Assembly: GCF_001683915.1 (NCBI RefSeq)
Contig: NZ_LXTT01000021.1
Span: forward strand, 1-40,240
Direction of reading: 5' to 3'
DNA from: Allomuricauda sp. CP2A
GTDB lineage: Bacteria; Bacteroidota; Bacteroidia; Flavobacteriales; Flavobacteriaceae
Length of the DNA: 40,240 nucleotides
The notes beneath the pieces were generated by a model, which was given only the letters and a program-made list of their open reading frames with translations, ran no database searches and was not told the DNA's origin. The stretch's first letter is position 1. Each line of letters begins with the position of its first letter. This document shows, one piece after another, positions 14,874 to 24,725 of the stretch. A program made the translations under genes and the position numbers.

Positions 14874-15824
14874 TTATTCCATTTCTTTTAAGAAACCGTT
14901 TACATCCAACCAATGAGTGAAAGCATCAAACCAACGGTTGCTTGTTCGGTTTGGATTTCCCAGACCGAAACCGTGTCCGCCGTTCTGGTAGAGGTGAAAC
15001 TCCACGGGAATTCCTGCTTTGTACCATGAATCTATAACTCCAAACTGGCCTCTGAAAAGAAAGTCATCCGTAGCAATAACGTTGAACATCGGCGGTGCGT
15101 TCTCGGGAACTTCAACGGGACCCATACCACCATAAATAGGGCCGATAAAGGCTAGTTTCATGGTCTTGGAGTTAAGTGTTGAATGCATGGTTAGCCCTGC
15201 ACCGGCCGAAAAACCGATCATTCCTATTCTTTCCGTATCCACGCCCCATTCGTTGGCACGATCTATAATCATGGCATAAGCGGCCTCAGCATCTTCCAGT
15301 TGGTTGGAGAGATCCCGCTGTGGTGGCGAAGGCGGAGTATCCTCTTCCTCTGCGGAGTCTTCCGAAGGCTCTGGTGGCGCAGGCCGGGGGCGGTTCATCC
15401 AAGCGGTAAAGTCTTCGAGCGATTCAGGGGTTGGGTGCAGTCGGTATTTAAGCACAAAGGCCGCTATGCCCTGTTTCGCAAGAGCCTCGGCTACTTCCCA
15501 TCCCTCGTTTCCCATGGAAAGCCATCTAAAACCACCTCCAGGGGCCACGATTACGGCTGCCCCATTTGCTTTGCCGGGTTCGGGAAGAAAGGGGGTAAGG
15601 GTGGCCGTGGTAATGTTCCGTGCCATTGGATCGCCCCACTGGCGAAACCACGACTCGGATGCAGGTTGGTCCTCCACTCCCCCAGTGTTGAGCAGAATGG
15701 CTTTTGGCTCATCTGGAGCATCCAACGGGTAAATGGTTCCATCCTGGGACAGAAGATGCTCACTATTGTAGAGCATCACGATTAAAACAAGTGACTTGGC
15801 AAATTTTCTTAGTGTTGAGTACAT
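14874..15824 (-). CDS. Secreted alpha/beta-hydrolase esterase with a low-complexity insert
   Basis: A 316-residue exported esterase of the acetyl-xylan/feruloyl-esterase-like alpha/beta-hydrolase group. A signal peptide covers residues 1-26. The oxyanion motif APGGGF is near residue 97, the nucleophile Ser206 lies in GFSAGA, the acid is Asp253 or Asp254 in TDD, and the base His284 lies in GGHGFG. Residues about 145-168 are a proline/glutamate-rich insert (RPRPAPPEPSEDSAEEE...) that most homologues lack. It is divergent from a GH54 gene 297 bp away and probably removes ester groups from the same plant or algal glycan. The substrate is inferred from context only. Confidence 0.8.
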   Translation of the reverse strand: MYSTLRKFAKSLVLIVMLYNSEHLLSQDGTIYPLDAPDEPKAILLNTGGVEDQPASESWFRQWGDPMARNITTATLTPFLPEPGKANGAAVIVAPGGGFRWLSMGNEGWEVAEALAKQGIAAFVLKYRLHPTPESLEDFTAWMNRPRPAPPEPSEDSAEEEDTPPSPPQRDLSNQLEDAEAAYAMIIDRANEWGVDTERIGMIGFSAGAGLTMHSTLNSKTMKLAFIGPIYGGMGPVEVPENAPPMFNVIATDDFLFRGQFGVIDSWYKAGIPVEFHLYQNGGHGFGLGNPNRTSNRWFDAFTHWLDVNGFLKEME

Positions 15825-16121
15825 ACGGACAAGGTTTGTTGTTAGGTTTTAATGTTAGTGTGAAAAGCACATTTGTAATGCAATATACTATTTTTCAACT
15901 ATCTAATTTGATTTAGACGTTCAAAAATAAATGTGGCCGAAAAAATTTAATATTTCTTTAACGACTGGTGGAAAAGTAATCTTTGCTTCAATATAGGAAT
16001 CAGTTTCAATAAAGGGAAAGGCCTAAACAAGTATATGACTTTAAAATTGTGTAAAATCAACACTACTAAAAGTAATTTCTATATATTTAAGCTTATCAAA
16101 AGCAATTCAAGATAAATACCG
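15825..16121. other. Divergent promoter region of esterase and GH54
   Basis: 297 bp between divergent starts, AT-rich, with no gene. No exact TAnnTTTG element was seen for either gene, and no operator like TTCAAACGTTTGAA is present, so these two genes are not obviously in the LacI regulon. Confidence 0.5.
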
Positions 16122-19100
16122 ATGAAACTCATAAACCAATCTTTGTTCACCCTTACCTTAATAATTGTTGCACTATTACCATTGCTCTCAGGATGCAGCG
16201 ATGCTCCTCCAAGAAATGAAGGCCCTGGGGATATTTATGCAGCAGCGGGTTTTACGCCCACGGCAGCACACAGTACTACAAGGGCATTGTTTGCAAACTA
16301 TAACGGCCCACTTTACCAGCTTACGCGTGAGTCGGACGGAGAAACTCTGGATATAGGTGTGGTACAACCGACTGCTGGTGATCCCGGGGGGTATGCAGAT
16401 GCTGCTGCCCAAGATGCTTTCTGTGAAGATTCATTGTGCTGGATCAGCATCATATATGACCAATCAGGAAATGGGAACGATTTAAAACAAGCACCTCCCG
16501 GAACCTTCAGGGGACTGGAAAAAGGAGGGTTCAATAGCCTTCCCATTGCTGATGTGGCTCCCATTACCATTAATGGCCATAAGGTGTATGGAGCATATGT
16601 GATGCCGGGTGCAGGTCTACGAAATAATAATGCCGTTGGCCTTGCCATTAATGATGAACCAGAAGGCATCTATATGGTACTTGATGGTACGCACTATTCC
16701 AGTGGTTGTTGTTTCAATTATGGGAACACCTCCACAAACAGTAGGGCAGTGGGTACCGGTACCATGTCCACGGTGTATTATGGTACGGCTACAGCTTGGG
16801 GAAAAGGTGAGGGGGAAGGCCCTTGGATTATGTCCGATATGGAAGCAGGGCTTTTTTCAGGCTATGAAACCAAAGAAAATGCCGCAAACCCCACCATAGA
16901 CTCTTGGCGTTTTGTGACCGGTATGGTGAACGGTGGCGGTGGCAATCAATGGGAAATATGGGGTGCCGATGCGCAAGAAAATGAATTGGTAAATTTCTAT
17001 AAAGGGGAGCGTCCTCAATCCAAAGAGAATGACAGGTATTACCCCATGCACCGCAAAGGATCGATACAGATGGGTAATGGAGGCGACAATGGTAATGGTT
17101 CGGCCGGTACGTTTTACGAAGGCATCATGACGTCTGGATATCCCACAGAGGACGTTATAAAAGCAGTACAGGCCAATATTGCAGCGGCAAATTACAATGT
17201 GCCAAATGTTAGCTTATCGCGATTGAAGAGTTTTGCCCCGGGTTCTTCACAAGAATTGACAGTATCCTTTACAAACACATCTTCAGAACCTGTTTCAGGG
17301 GTACAACTGACTTTGGATTTACCCAAAGAATGGTCATCAGCAGAAGCTACAAGTTTTGGCGAATCCATCGCCCCTGGCGCTACGGTACAAGCAACTTTTA
17401 CTATTACGTCCTCAATAGCTGTGGATGCGGATTACCTTAAGGTAAAAGCGGAATGGGGAGACAAAACCTACGAAACTTCCCAGCGTATAAGGAGTGTGCT
17501 GCCCATCAAAATAAACGAAGCGAGCTTTAGTGGTGGTGATAACCCAACCAATCAATTCCTTGAATTGTACAATGCCTCGGATGCCGAAGTGGATATTTCC
17601 AACTGGTCGGTTATCAATACCCCGGCGGAATGGGCTTCCGTGGAATTGGCAAAAATTCCGGAAGGAACAACATTGGATGCTGGTGAGTTCTACCTTCTCG
17701 GTTTGGCACATTCCGGTTTGGTGGCACCCGCAAATGCAGGCGATACAAAAATTAATGTACGTAGTACTGAAGGTCTGAAAATCGGTCAGCAGATTACTGT
17801 TGATGGCGAAAGTGCCACCGTTGCCAGCATCGGCACTCCTGCAACGGATAAGACCATACTCTTTGTGCCCGTATCAACGGGGCCTTGGCTTCATTTTCCT
17901 GCGGGTACAACCAATCTGCCCGTTGCCAACGCGGAAGGTTTTGCGGTAGGGGATAAAATCGGTATTGACTTGGGCGGGAATTATGAGGTGGCCACAGTTA
18001 CCAAAGTCGGTAAGGCTGCCACGCAGAGTAACCTTGCAGAACCCGCTAAAGCAGGCGACACCATTATAAAAGTATGGCGAAATGCAAACATGAGCCCGGG
18101 GGATACCCTTACCATCAACACAGGTGCCCGTGTGGAGTTAGCCGTGGCGAAAAATGTTATCAGTGAGGTACAGAGACCCTATCGGGGCCGATTTGTGGGA
18201 GACCCCGGTGAGGTGGAATTAACCGCACCGCTTCAGAAAGACCACATGCTTGATGTAGATGTTTCTTCGCCCGGTACGGGCATCAGCTTTTCGCCGGCCA
18301 CACGTTTTGCCCATAAAAGTGGTGACGCCGTTCAAGCATTGGGCAGTGGTGTTACCCTAAATGCAGGTTTGGCAGAATCCCATGAAACAGGAGCGCCGAT
18401 ACTATTTTCAGGAAATACATCGGTTGGGTACCAAGGGACTGTTCAACCTGATCAATATTACGGACTTCCCATGTCCATTTATGCTGGTACAGTGGCACTT
18501 ATGGATTCCAGTGGAGAAGTGTTGCAAGATGCCCTGGTTTATGGTTCACAGCAGGGGAACTCCAGTGCACGCGGCTCGGTACCCACTCCAGCCATAGCTA
18601 CGTTGGAAGGTGATCAAGGACAGGGAGGCTGCATCGCGGTACTTCCGGGGACCAGTCAAGGTTCTTTTAATGCTTCTTATGATCCCATGATCCGAAGTCT
18701 GGGACGTTTCCCCGATGGTAATGACAGCGATAGCAATTGTGAGGATTTTACATCACAAAATATCATCACATTGGGTAGTACAGCTTATGCCAATTCCAAA
18801 AATATTAAGGTCATTAGTGCGGAAGGTTTGACTGCAGGTCAGCAAATCGTTATTGGAACGGGTGCTGAAGCAGAGCATGCCGAGATTACTGAAGTAGGCA
18901 CCTCGGGAGCGACCACAGTAACTTCAGCGGTACGTGCTGGTGCAACCACGATCCCTGTTGCAAGGATTTTTGGTTTTAGCAAAGGTCAAAGCATTACCAT
19001 TGGGAATGGCGCAAGATCGGAATCGGCAGTAATTTCATCGATTACCTTCCCACGCCGCAATTTTGAAAATCCGGATGAGAGCCAAGGACCGTCCATCACG

Positions 19101-19250
19101 GTGGAAAAAGGACTGCGCTATGCCCATGGTACTGGCGAACAGCTTTCGGGAAGTGGAATTACACTGAGCAAAGGTTTACGCAAATCCCATGCTGAAGGCA
19201 CGCAAGTATCCAGTAGTCTTCCTACACCGGGAAGCGCCAATGGGTTTTAA
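16122..19250 (+). CDS. GH54 alpha-L-arabinofuranosidase lipoprotein with split lamin-tail domain
   Basis: A 1042-residue surface lipoprotein (lipobox Cys25 in LLSGC). Residues about 36-360 match the catalytic domain of fungal AbfB (GH54): DIYAAAGFTPTAAHSTTRA, IIYDQSGNGNDL, the vicinal pair Cys196-Cys197 in GCC, and the likely catalytic Glu241 (MEAGLFSG) and Asp322 (GGDNGNG). Substrate would be terminal alpha-L-arabinofuranosyl groups. An NEW3-like domain (about 362-455) follows. A lamin-tail domain starts at about 461 and ends at TPGSANGF, but is interrupted by two blocks of AGDTxIxV-type repeats (about 539-760 and 890-1030). The fungal arabinose-binding CBM42 is absent. The gene looks more GC-rich than its neighbours. 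It is convergent with the GH95 gene. Confidence 0.8.
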   Translation: MKLINQSLFTLTLIIVALLPLLSGCSDAPPRNEGPGDIYAAAGFTPTAAHSTTRALFANYNGPLYQLTRESDGETLDIGVVQPTAGDPGGYADAAAQDAFCEDSLCWISIIYDQSGNGNDLKQAPPGTFRGLEKGGFNSLPIADVAPITINGHKVYGAYVMPGAGLRNNNAVGLAINDEPEGIYMVLDGTHYSSGCCFNYGNTSTNSRAVGTGTMSTVYYGTATAWGKGEGEGPWIMSDMEAGLFSGYETKENAANPTIDSWRFVTGMVNGGGGNQWEIWGADAQENELVNFYKGERPQSKENDRYYPMHRKGSIQMGNGGDNGNGSAGTFYEGIMTSGYPTEDVIKAVQANIAAANYNVPNVSLSRLKSFAPGSSQELTVSFTNTSSEPVSGVQLTLDLPKEWSSAEATSFGESIAPGATVQATFTITSSIAVDADYLKVKAEWGDKTYETSQRIRSVLPIKINEASFSGGDNPTNQFLELYNASDAEVDISNWSVINTPAEWASVELAKIPEGTTLDAGEFYLLGLAHSGLVAPANAGDTKINVRSTEGLKIGQQITVDGESATVASIGTPATDKTILFVPVSTGPWLHFPAGTTNLPVANAEGFAVGDKIGIDLGGNYEVATVTKVGKAATQSNLAEPAKAGDTIIKVWRNANMSPGDTLTINTGARVELAVAKNVISEVQRPYRGRFVGDPGEVELTAPLQKDHMLDVDVSSPGTGISFSPATRFAHKSGDAVQALGSGVTLNAGLAESHETGAPILFSGNTSVGYQGTVQPDQYYGLPMSIYAGTVALMDSSGEVLQDALVYGSQQGNSSARGSVPTPAIATLEGDQGQGGCIAVLPGTSQGSFNASYDPMIRSLGRFPDGNDSDSNCEDFTSQNIITLGSTAYANSKNIKVISAEGLTAGQQIVIGTGAEAEHAEITEVGTSGATTVTSAVRAGATTIPVARIFGFSKGQSITIGNGARSESAVISSITFPRRNFENPDESQGPSITVEKGLRYAHGTGEQLSGSGITLSKGLRKSHAEGTQVSSSLPTPGSANGF

Positions 19251-19343
19251 AGGTAGTTTCGCTGTTTAAGTGACAGTCCTATGAATCCCGAAACAGTCGA
19301 TTACTTACACAAGTAAATGTCATCGAAGTAAATAAAATCATTA

Positions 19344-21806
19344 TCAGTCTTGCATTTTAAATGTGTAGGTCTTTCCTTTTTCCGTTGTTATATCATGGAG
19401 GAAGGTTTTGGGCAACATTAGATCTTCAATGGTTGAACCTTCAGAAATTAAAGGCTGTGCCGTTTCTTCTATGGTAAAGAATCCATTGGGATTGGTTCCA
19501 GTGGCGGTTTCCAATTCACCAGTTCCGATCAATTCAATTTCATTGGGCACACGAAGTCGTAAGTTTCCGCCTAAATGGGATTTTATTGTGGCTACCAAGA
19601 GTTTTTTGTTTTTCCATTCCAGAGCAACCACTTCAAAGCCCCCTCTGGCTTTTAAACCGCCCACATAACCGTTTTCGAGCGCATCCGGAACGGCAGGGAG
19701 CAAATGAACCGCTCCATCGGAACTTTGCAACAACATTTCAGAGATGCCCGAAGTACATCCAAAATTACCATCGATTTGAAATGGTGGATGTGCATCAAAA
19801 AGATTGGTATAAGTACCACCTCCACCTTGATTTATTCCCACAGGGGTCAATTGATCTTTGATCAATTTATAGGCATGGTTGCCGTCTTGCATTTTAGCCC
19901 ACCAATTTACCTTCCAGCCCATGCTCCATCCTGTTGATATATCCCCCCGCTGTAACAAGGTATTTTTTGCAGCAGCGAAAAGTTTGGGAGTCCTGTAAGG
20001 CGAAATTTGATTGGATGGAAAAAGTCCATATAAATGGGAAATATGACGATGATGGTCATCCGGCGAATCCACATCGTCCAACCATTCCTGTAGCTGATTG
20101 TGTTTACCGATTTGCATGGGGGGCAATTTGCTACGCAAGACCTTGAGCGAATCTATAAAAGCGTTCTCTTTTCCCAAAACTTCAGCAGCTTGGATATAGG
20201 TGCTGAACACATCAAAAACCAATTGATTGTCCATGGTAGATCCTGCAGTAATGGATGAACCTTGATGGGCTTCGGGGGCATTTTCGGGGGAATTACCGGG
20301 GGCAACGACCAAATAGGGGTAGTTGGGGTGTTGCACCAAAAAGTCCGTATAAAATTCAGCAGCCCCTTTCAATGCTGGAAAAGCGGATTTCAAAAAAGTA
20401 GTGTCCCCGGTGTACAAATAATGCTCCCAAAGATGCTGGCTCGTCCAAGCCCCTCCACCATTCCAGATGCCCCAAAACGCTCCGTCAATGGGGCCTGTTA
20501 TCCGCCAAATATCCGTGTTGTGGTGAACCATCCAACCTCTTGCCCCGTACATGGTCTTTGCGGTTTCCTTACCTGTTGTTGAAAGTTCTTCAACCATTTT
20601 AAGAAAAGGTTCATGAAGCTCGGAGAGGTTGGTCCGTTCCGCAGGCCAATAGTTCATTTCTGCATTAATGTTGATGGTATATTTGCTGTCCCAAGCGGGC
20701 TTCATTCTATGATTCCATATCCCTTGCAGATTTGCGGGCTGCCCTCCGGGTTGTGAAGACGATATCAATAAATATCTGCCATATTGAAAGTACAGGGCGA
20801 CAAAGGACGGGTCTTTGGTGTTTCTGAAATTCGCCAGTCGTTCATCGGTGGGCAATTTTGAAGCTTCCGTGCTTCCAAAGTCCAAAACAACCCTGTTGAA
20901 CAATTCTTGGTATTTTTTTGTGTGGTCGGATTTCAACAGCTCATATTCCTTATCAAAACCAGCATCCAAAAAGGCCTTTGCACGTTTCATTTCATCACCG
21001 TTGAGATCTTGGTACGAATTGAAATTGGAAGCAATGGAAACCATCAAAATGGCATGGTCAGCATTTTCAATTGTAATGGATGTGTCGGTTTGTGTGATTT
21101 TCCCATTTTCGGTCTTTGATCGCATCAGCGCATTAAATTCAACTTTGCCTTCAACACCCTCATGATCGCTGGTTTTTCCCCAAAGGGAAATCTGATTCTC
21201 CCCATTGACTTCAATTTTGGAATCAGCATGAGGGGTAGTAAGGTTAGCCGTAAATGAAATTTTACCGGGCTGATCTGCCGCAAGCCGAACGATCAATAAT
21301 CGGTCTGCCAATGAAACAAAAGCCTCTCTGGTATAAGTGATACCATCAATTTTGTAGGATGTTTTGCTTATGGCTTTGCTGATATCCAACTCCCGGTGAT
21401 ATGCTTCGTAATCATTGTGGCCAGGAAAGGATAATTCCAGATTTCCAACAGGTTGGAACATTTGACCATGGGATTTTTTGGTAATGATCTTTTCATTGGT
21501 CAGTTGTTCAGCAGCCTTGTATTCTCCATTGAATATGAGTTCCCTCACTTTGGGAAGTGCTTCTAGGGCATTCGGATTGTCGTTTCGGTTTGGACTTCCA
21601 CTCCATACGGTATGTTCATTGAGTTGGAATATTTCGGTGCCCACATTGCCATAGACCATGGCTCCCAAGCGCCCATTGCCCAAGGGAAGTGCATTTTCCC
21701 ATGTGTCGCCGGAAGGTTCGTCATACCAAAGTTTCAAATCTTCGGATTGCTGTCCAAAAAACAGATAGGGGATCAAGAAGCCAATGCAATAAAGTAGTTT
21801 TTTCAT
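19344..21806 (-). CDS. GH95 alpha-L-fucosidase / alpha-L-galactosidase
   Basis: A 820-residue exported glycoside hydrolase that removes terminal alpha-linked L-fucose or L-galactose. The start at 21806 gives a signal peptide ([20 protein letters not shown]), and the longer frame to 21950 only overlaps the neighbouring gene. Catalytic residues match GH95: Asn379 and Asn381 ([13 protein letters not shown]), the acid Glu508 (SPENAPE) and Asp679 (FQIDGNFG). The residue two before Asn379 is Thr377. From memory, alpha-L-fucosidases have His there and the alpha-L-galactosidase of this family has Thr. It is downstream of the L-fucose-type catabolic operon (98 bp after the dehydrogenase gene), so it probably supplies that operon's sugar. 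Confidence 0.9.
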   Translation of the reverse strand: MKKLLYCIGFLIPYLFFGQQSEDLKLWYDEPSGDTWENALPLGNGRLGAMVYGNVGTEIFQLNEHTVWSGSPNRNDNPNALEALPKVRELIFNGEYKAAEQLTNEKIITKKSHGQMFQPVGNLELSFPGHNDYEAYHRELDISKAISKTSYKIDGITYTREAFVSLADRLLIVRLAADQPGKISFTANLTTPHADSKIEVNGENQISLWGKTSDHEGVEGKVEFNALMRSKTENGKITQTDTSITIENADHAILMVSIASNFNSYQDLNGDEMKRAKAFLDAGFDKEYELLKSDHTKKYQELFNRVVLDFGSTEASKLPTDERLANFRNTKDPSFVALYFQYGRYLLISSSQPGGQPANLQGIWNHRMKPAWDSKYTININAEMNYWPAERTNLSELHEPFLKMVEELSTTGKETAKTMYGARGWMVHHNTDIWRITGPIDGAFWGIWNGGGAWTSQHLWEHYLYTGDTTFLKSAFPALKGAAEFYTDFLVQHPNYPYLVVAPGNSPENAPEAHQGSSITAGSTMDNQLVFDVFSTYIQAAEVLGKENAFIDSLKVLRSKLPPMQIGKHNQLQEWLDDVDSPDDHHRHISHLYGLFPSNQISPYRTPKLFAAAKNTLLQRGDISTGWSMGWKVNWWAKMQDGNHAYKLIKDQLTPVGINQGGGGTYTNLFDAHPPFQIDGNFGCTSGISEMLLQSSDGAVHLLPAVPDALENGYVGGLKARGGFEVVALEWKNKKLLVATIKSHLGGNLRLRVPNEIELIGTGELETATGTNPNGFFTIEETAQPLISEGSTIEDLMLPKTFLHDITTEKGKTYTFKMQD

Positions 21807-21904
21807 ATCGTAACGGTGGATTGTCATCTTGGGTGATACGCCTTTAGTTGAAGTGTTTAATAGATACATATATTCTTTTTTTATTGAGAAAGGATGGCTG
21901 CATT

Positions 21905-23068
21905 TTAAAAGGTTACTAGATGTTCGGGCATTTGATGTACACCAGTGCACCCAATTTGCTCCATCACTTGTCTCAATTGTGTTTTTAATAGCGAAATGGT
22001 ATGGTCCCCACCTGCATTGCCCAAAGCCGCAGCCCCGTACATAAATGGGCGTCCCATAAAGGTAAAATGGGCTCCGCTGGCCAAAACTCGTGCGATATCC
22101 GGTCCAGAACGTATGCCACTGTCCATCATAATTGTGATTTGGTCGCCATATTTGTCCACAATCCGTTTTAAGGGTTTAATTGTGGATTCCCCGGCATCCA
22201 ATTGTCTGCCACCGTGGTTGGAAACAATGATACCATCCAATCCCAATGAAATTGCTTTCTCCGCATCGACCTCTGTAACCACGCCTTTTAAAACCAATTT
22301 TCCTTTCCAAATGTCCCTTATGGAAGCAATCTTGTCCATGTCCATTCTCTTGCTGAAGGTCTGGTCCATAAAATTGCCCAGTTGTTTTAGGTTCAAGACC
22401 TTGGGCATATACGGTTTCAGCACTTCAAAATTGGGTTGTCCATGGCGTAAGGTTTGTAGGGCCCATTCGGGTTTGCCCAAAATCTGTAAAATGTTGCTCA
22501 AGCTCATTTTTGGAGGCATGGACAGCCCATTTTTTATTTCCTTGGGACGAAACCCAAAAACCGGTGTGTCACAGAGCAATACCAAAACCGGGCAGCCAGC
22601 GGCTTCGGCGCGTTTGATTAAGTCATTACGGACGGATTCCTCTGTGGGGTGGTATAGTTGAAACCAAGCATTACCTTCGGTAATTTCACTGATGCGTTCC
22701 ATGCTGGAAGTTGTTACCGTACTCAGAATGAACGGAATGTTATGGGCAAATGCCGCTTTGGCCAATATTTCGGGGGAGTTGGGCCACATAAGTCCCTGTA
22801 GCCCAATGGGTGCTACTCCAAAAGGGGCGTCATATACTTTGCCAAAAAGTTCAGTGGTGAGGTCAGCTCCAGGATAGCTGTCCAGATAACGGGGCAGCAG
22901 TTCAACCTCTCGTATGTCCGAAGTGTTTTTTCTGAGACAGACCTCTTCATTGCAGCCCCCATCAAGATACTCAAAAGCAAATTTTGGGATACGCCTACGG
23001 GCCTTTTCCCTCAAATCCTCTATGGATGGGTATTTTGGGTTGAATTGTATTTGTTTTTGATTTCTCAT
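21905..23068 (-). CDS. FMN-dependent alpha-hydroxy-acid (L-lactate-type) dehydrogenase
   Basis: A 387-residue FMN enzyme of the glycolate oxidase/L-lactate dehydrogenase family with no signal peptide. The signature [10 protein letters not shown] is intact, along with the FMN phosphate loop near [10 protein letters not shown] and the N-terminal FEYLDGG. In the non-phosphorylated fucose route the last step yields pyruvate and L-lactate, and this gene would re-oxidise the L-lactate to pyruvate, which explains its place in the operon. Its ATG overlaps the mutarotase stop by 4 bp. Other short L-2-hydroxy acids remain possible substrates. Confidence 0.85.
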   Translation of the reverse strand: MRNQKQIQFNPKYPSIEDLREKARRRIPKFAFEYLDGGCNEEVCLRKNTSDIREVELLPRYLDSYPGADLTTELFGKVYDAPFGVAPIGLQGLMWPNSPEILAKAAFAHNIPFILSTVTTSSMERISEITEGNAWFQLYHPTEESVRNDLIKRAEAAGCPVLVLLCDTPVFGFRPKEIKNGLSMPPKMSLSNILQILGKPEWALQTLRHGQPNFEVLKPYMPKVLNLKQLGNFMDQTFSKRMDMDKIASIRDIWKGKLVLKGVVTEVDAEKAISLGLDGIIVSNHGGRQLDAGESTIKPLKRIVDKYGDQITIMMDSGIRSGPDIARVLASGAHFTFMGRPFMYGAAALGNAGGDHTISLLKTQLRQVMEQIGCTGVHQMPEHLVTF

Positions 23069-23412
23069 GCGGTCTGTAAATCAAATATTTTATCCATCAA
23101 CACCCATTTTTCACCCGGTTTGGCCGTCGGAATTGCCTGCTGGTACTTCCACATCAGTTCTTCCCATTCCTGAACTTTTGAACTGTTCGCATCGGCTTGC
23201 TGTTTCTTTTCAAATGAGAACGATTCATCAACTTCCATGACCATGAACAATCGATTCCCGGCCCTATAGATTTCCATTTGCTGGATTCCGGATTTCAGAA
23301 TGCTTTCCAAAATCTCTGGCCATACGTTTTTGTGGTAGTCGATATACGTGGCGATGCTATCTTCGTCATCCACTAGATCAAGGGCAAGGCCATATCTTTT
23401 TAAATTTCCCAT
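23065..23412 (-). CDS. L-rhamnose/L-fucose mutarotase-family protein
   Basis: A 115-residue RhaM-like protein that would interconvert the alpha and beta anomers of an L-sugar. It has the short ferredoxin-like layout, with YIDYHKNVWPEI containing the candidate catalytic His, ESILKSGIQQMEIYRAGNRLF, and the C-terminal EWEELMWKYQQAIP with the family Trp. It overlaps the permease gene by 13 bp and the hydroxy-acid dehydrogenase gene by 4 bp, so all three are translated together. In this operon it would hand the correct anomer of L-fucose or L-galactose to the sugar dehydrogenase. Confidence 0.85.
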   Translation of the reverse strand: MGNLKRYGLALDLVDDEDSIATYIDYHKNVWPEILESILKSGIQQMEIYRAGNRLFMVMEVDESFSFEKKQQADANSSKVQEWEELMWKYQQAIPTAKPGEKWVLMDKIFDLQTA

Positions 23413-24716
23413 TTCCTCGCTGTTTCAAAATGTTTGTATGTTCTAAATCCAAACCAAACAATAAAGGCAAAGCAGCACAGGGGCAGGATGAAGGAGAAAT
23501 TCACTTCTGATACCCCAATAATTTGGGTGTCGGCCACATCATTTCCCCCAATATCAATGATCATACCTTGTAGCTTTGGCATCAATGCGCCCCCTACAAT
23601 GGCCATGATCAATCCCGCTGCTCCCAATTTGGATTCTTCCTCGGTCAAGTTGTCCAAAGAAATACCGTAAATGGTCGGGAACATAACCGACATGAAGAGT
23701 GAGACACAGACAAGGGAGTACAACCCAATTTCTCCTTGGATAAAAATTGTTCCCAAGGTGGCCATGCCCGCAAGGATGGCAAACCACATCAACAACTTTC
23801 CGGGGCTGATAAAACGGAGCATATAGGTACCGATTGCCCTGCCCACCAAAAAGAAAATAAAGGCCAGAAATTGGTAGTTTGCAGCCGTGTCACTGGAGAT
23901 TCCAATGGCTTCTGCATATTGATAAATATAGGTCCAACACATGATCTGCGCTCCCACATAGAGTACTTGCGAGATGACACCCAAAACATAACTGGGTCTT
24001 TGGAACAGGGCTTTTCCTATTTGTTTGACCGAGGGGAGTTCCCCATCACTTTTGGCTTGTGGCATCTTACTGATCAAAATAAGCACGAAGACAAAGAGGA
24101 TTACCAGTCCTAAAATAACATACGGGTCTCGTATGACCATTAAATCGGAAGTGCGGATCAATACCTTTTTAGCCTCAGTCAGAGAGCTGAAATTTATAAT
24201 ATTGTCAGACTCCAACTTTTTCAATACGAATTGCTGGGCCACCAGAAGGCCCAAAATTGAACCTACCGGATTAAATACTTGGGCGAGGTTGAGACGCTGT
24301 GTTGCGGTTTCCCTATCGCCCATGGCCAAAATATACGGATTGGCCGTTGTTTCCAAAAAGGCGAGGCCAAAGGTGAGGATGTAAAGACTTAAACAAAAGA
24401 ACCAAAATTTTTCGGTGATGGCAGCAGGATAGAACATAAGTGCTCCGGCAGCATATAATGCCAACCCGATCAAAACCCCGGTCTTGTACGAATATTTCCT
24501 CACAAAATGTGCTGCGGGCAGGGCCATGCAAAAATAGCCGCCATAAAATGCCATTTGGACCCATGCTGCCTGGGAATTGGAAAGTTCCAGAACTTTCTTA
24601 AAGGCCTGGACCATAGGATCCGTAACAGCGTTGGCAAATCCCCAGAGCGCAAAAAGGGAGGTAATCAATATAAATGGGAGCAGAACACCTTTGGGTACTA
24701 TTTTTGATTTTTCCAT
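23400..24716 (-). CDS. L-fucose:H+ symporter, FucP-type MFS permease
   Basis: A 438-residue inner-membrane transporter with about 12 hydrophobic segments. It matches FucP: ALWGFANAVTDPMVQAF carries the conserved acidic residue of TM1, and GLAFLETTANPYILAMG carries the conserved Glu of TM4. The GDRETATQRLNLAQ loop is typical of the fucose/glucose-galactose porter group. It lies 9 bp from the sugar dehydrogenase gene in the same operon. L-fucose is the usual substrate. E. coli FucP also accepts L-galactose, which fits the dual-sugar hypothesis for this locus. Confidence 0.9.
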   Translation of the reverse strand: MEKSKIVPKGVLLPFILITSLFALWGFANAVTDPMVQAFKKVLELSNSQAAWVQMAFYGGYFCMALPAAHFVRKYSYKTGVLIGLALYAAGALMFYPAAITEKFWFFCLSLYILTFGLAFLETTANPYILAMGDRETATQRLNLAQVFNPVGSILGLLVAQQFVLKKLESDNIINFSSLTEAKKVLIRTSDLMVIRDPYVILGLVILFVFVLILISKMPQAKSDGELPSVKQIGKALFQRPSYVLGVISQVLYVGAQIMCWTYIYQYAEAIGISSDTAANYQFLAFIFFLVGRAIGTYMLRFISPGKLLMWFAILAGMATLGTIFIQGEIGLYSLVCVSLFMSVMFPTIYGISLDNLTEEESKLGAAGLIMAIVGGALMPKLQGMIIDIGGNDVADTQIIGVSEVNFSFILPLCCFAFIVWFGFRTYKHFETARKWEI

Positions 24717-24725
24717 TGCTGAGTT

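Noticed and set aside
14616..14891. A 91-codon open frame in the gap between the deaminase and the esterase.
   Set aside because: It shows no motif or signal peptide, has an unlikely composition and overlaps the end of the esterase gene on the other strand.
15300..15785. Long open frames opposite the esterase gene.
   Set aside because: They are shadows of the GC-rich esterase coding sequence, which has a full catalytic triad and a signal peptide.
19301..19316. TTACTT/AAGTAA hairpin between GH54 and GH95 as a terminator.
   Set aside because: It is a 6-bp AT-rich stem without a U run on either strand, so it is too weak to call.
21807..21950. N-terminal extension of the GH95 protein.
   Set aside because: It overlaps the end of the hydroxy-acid dehydrogenase gene and precedes a clear signal peptide that starts at 21806.
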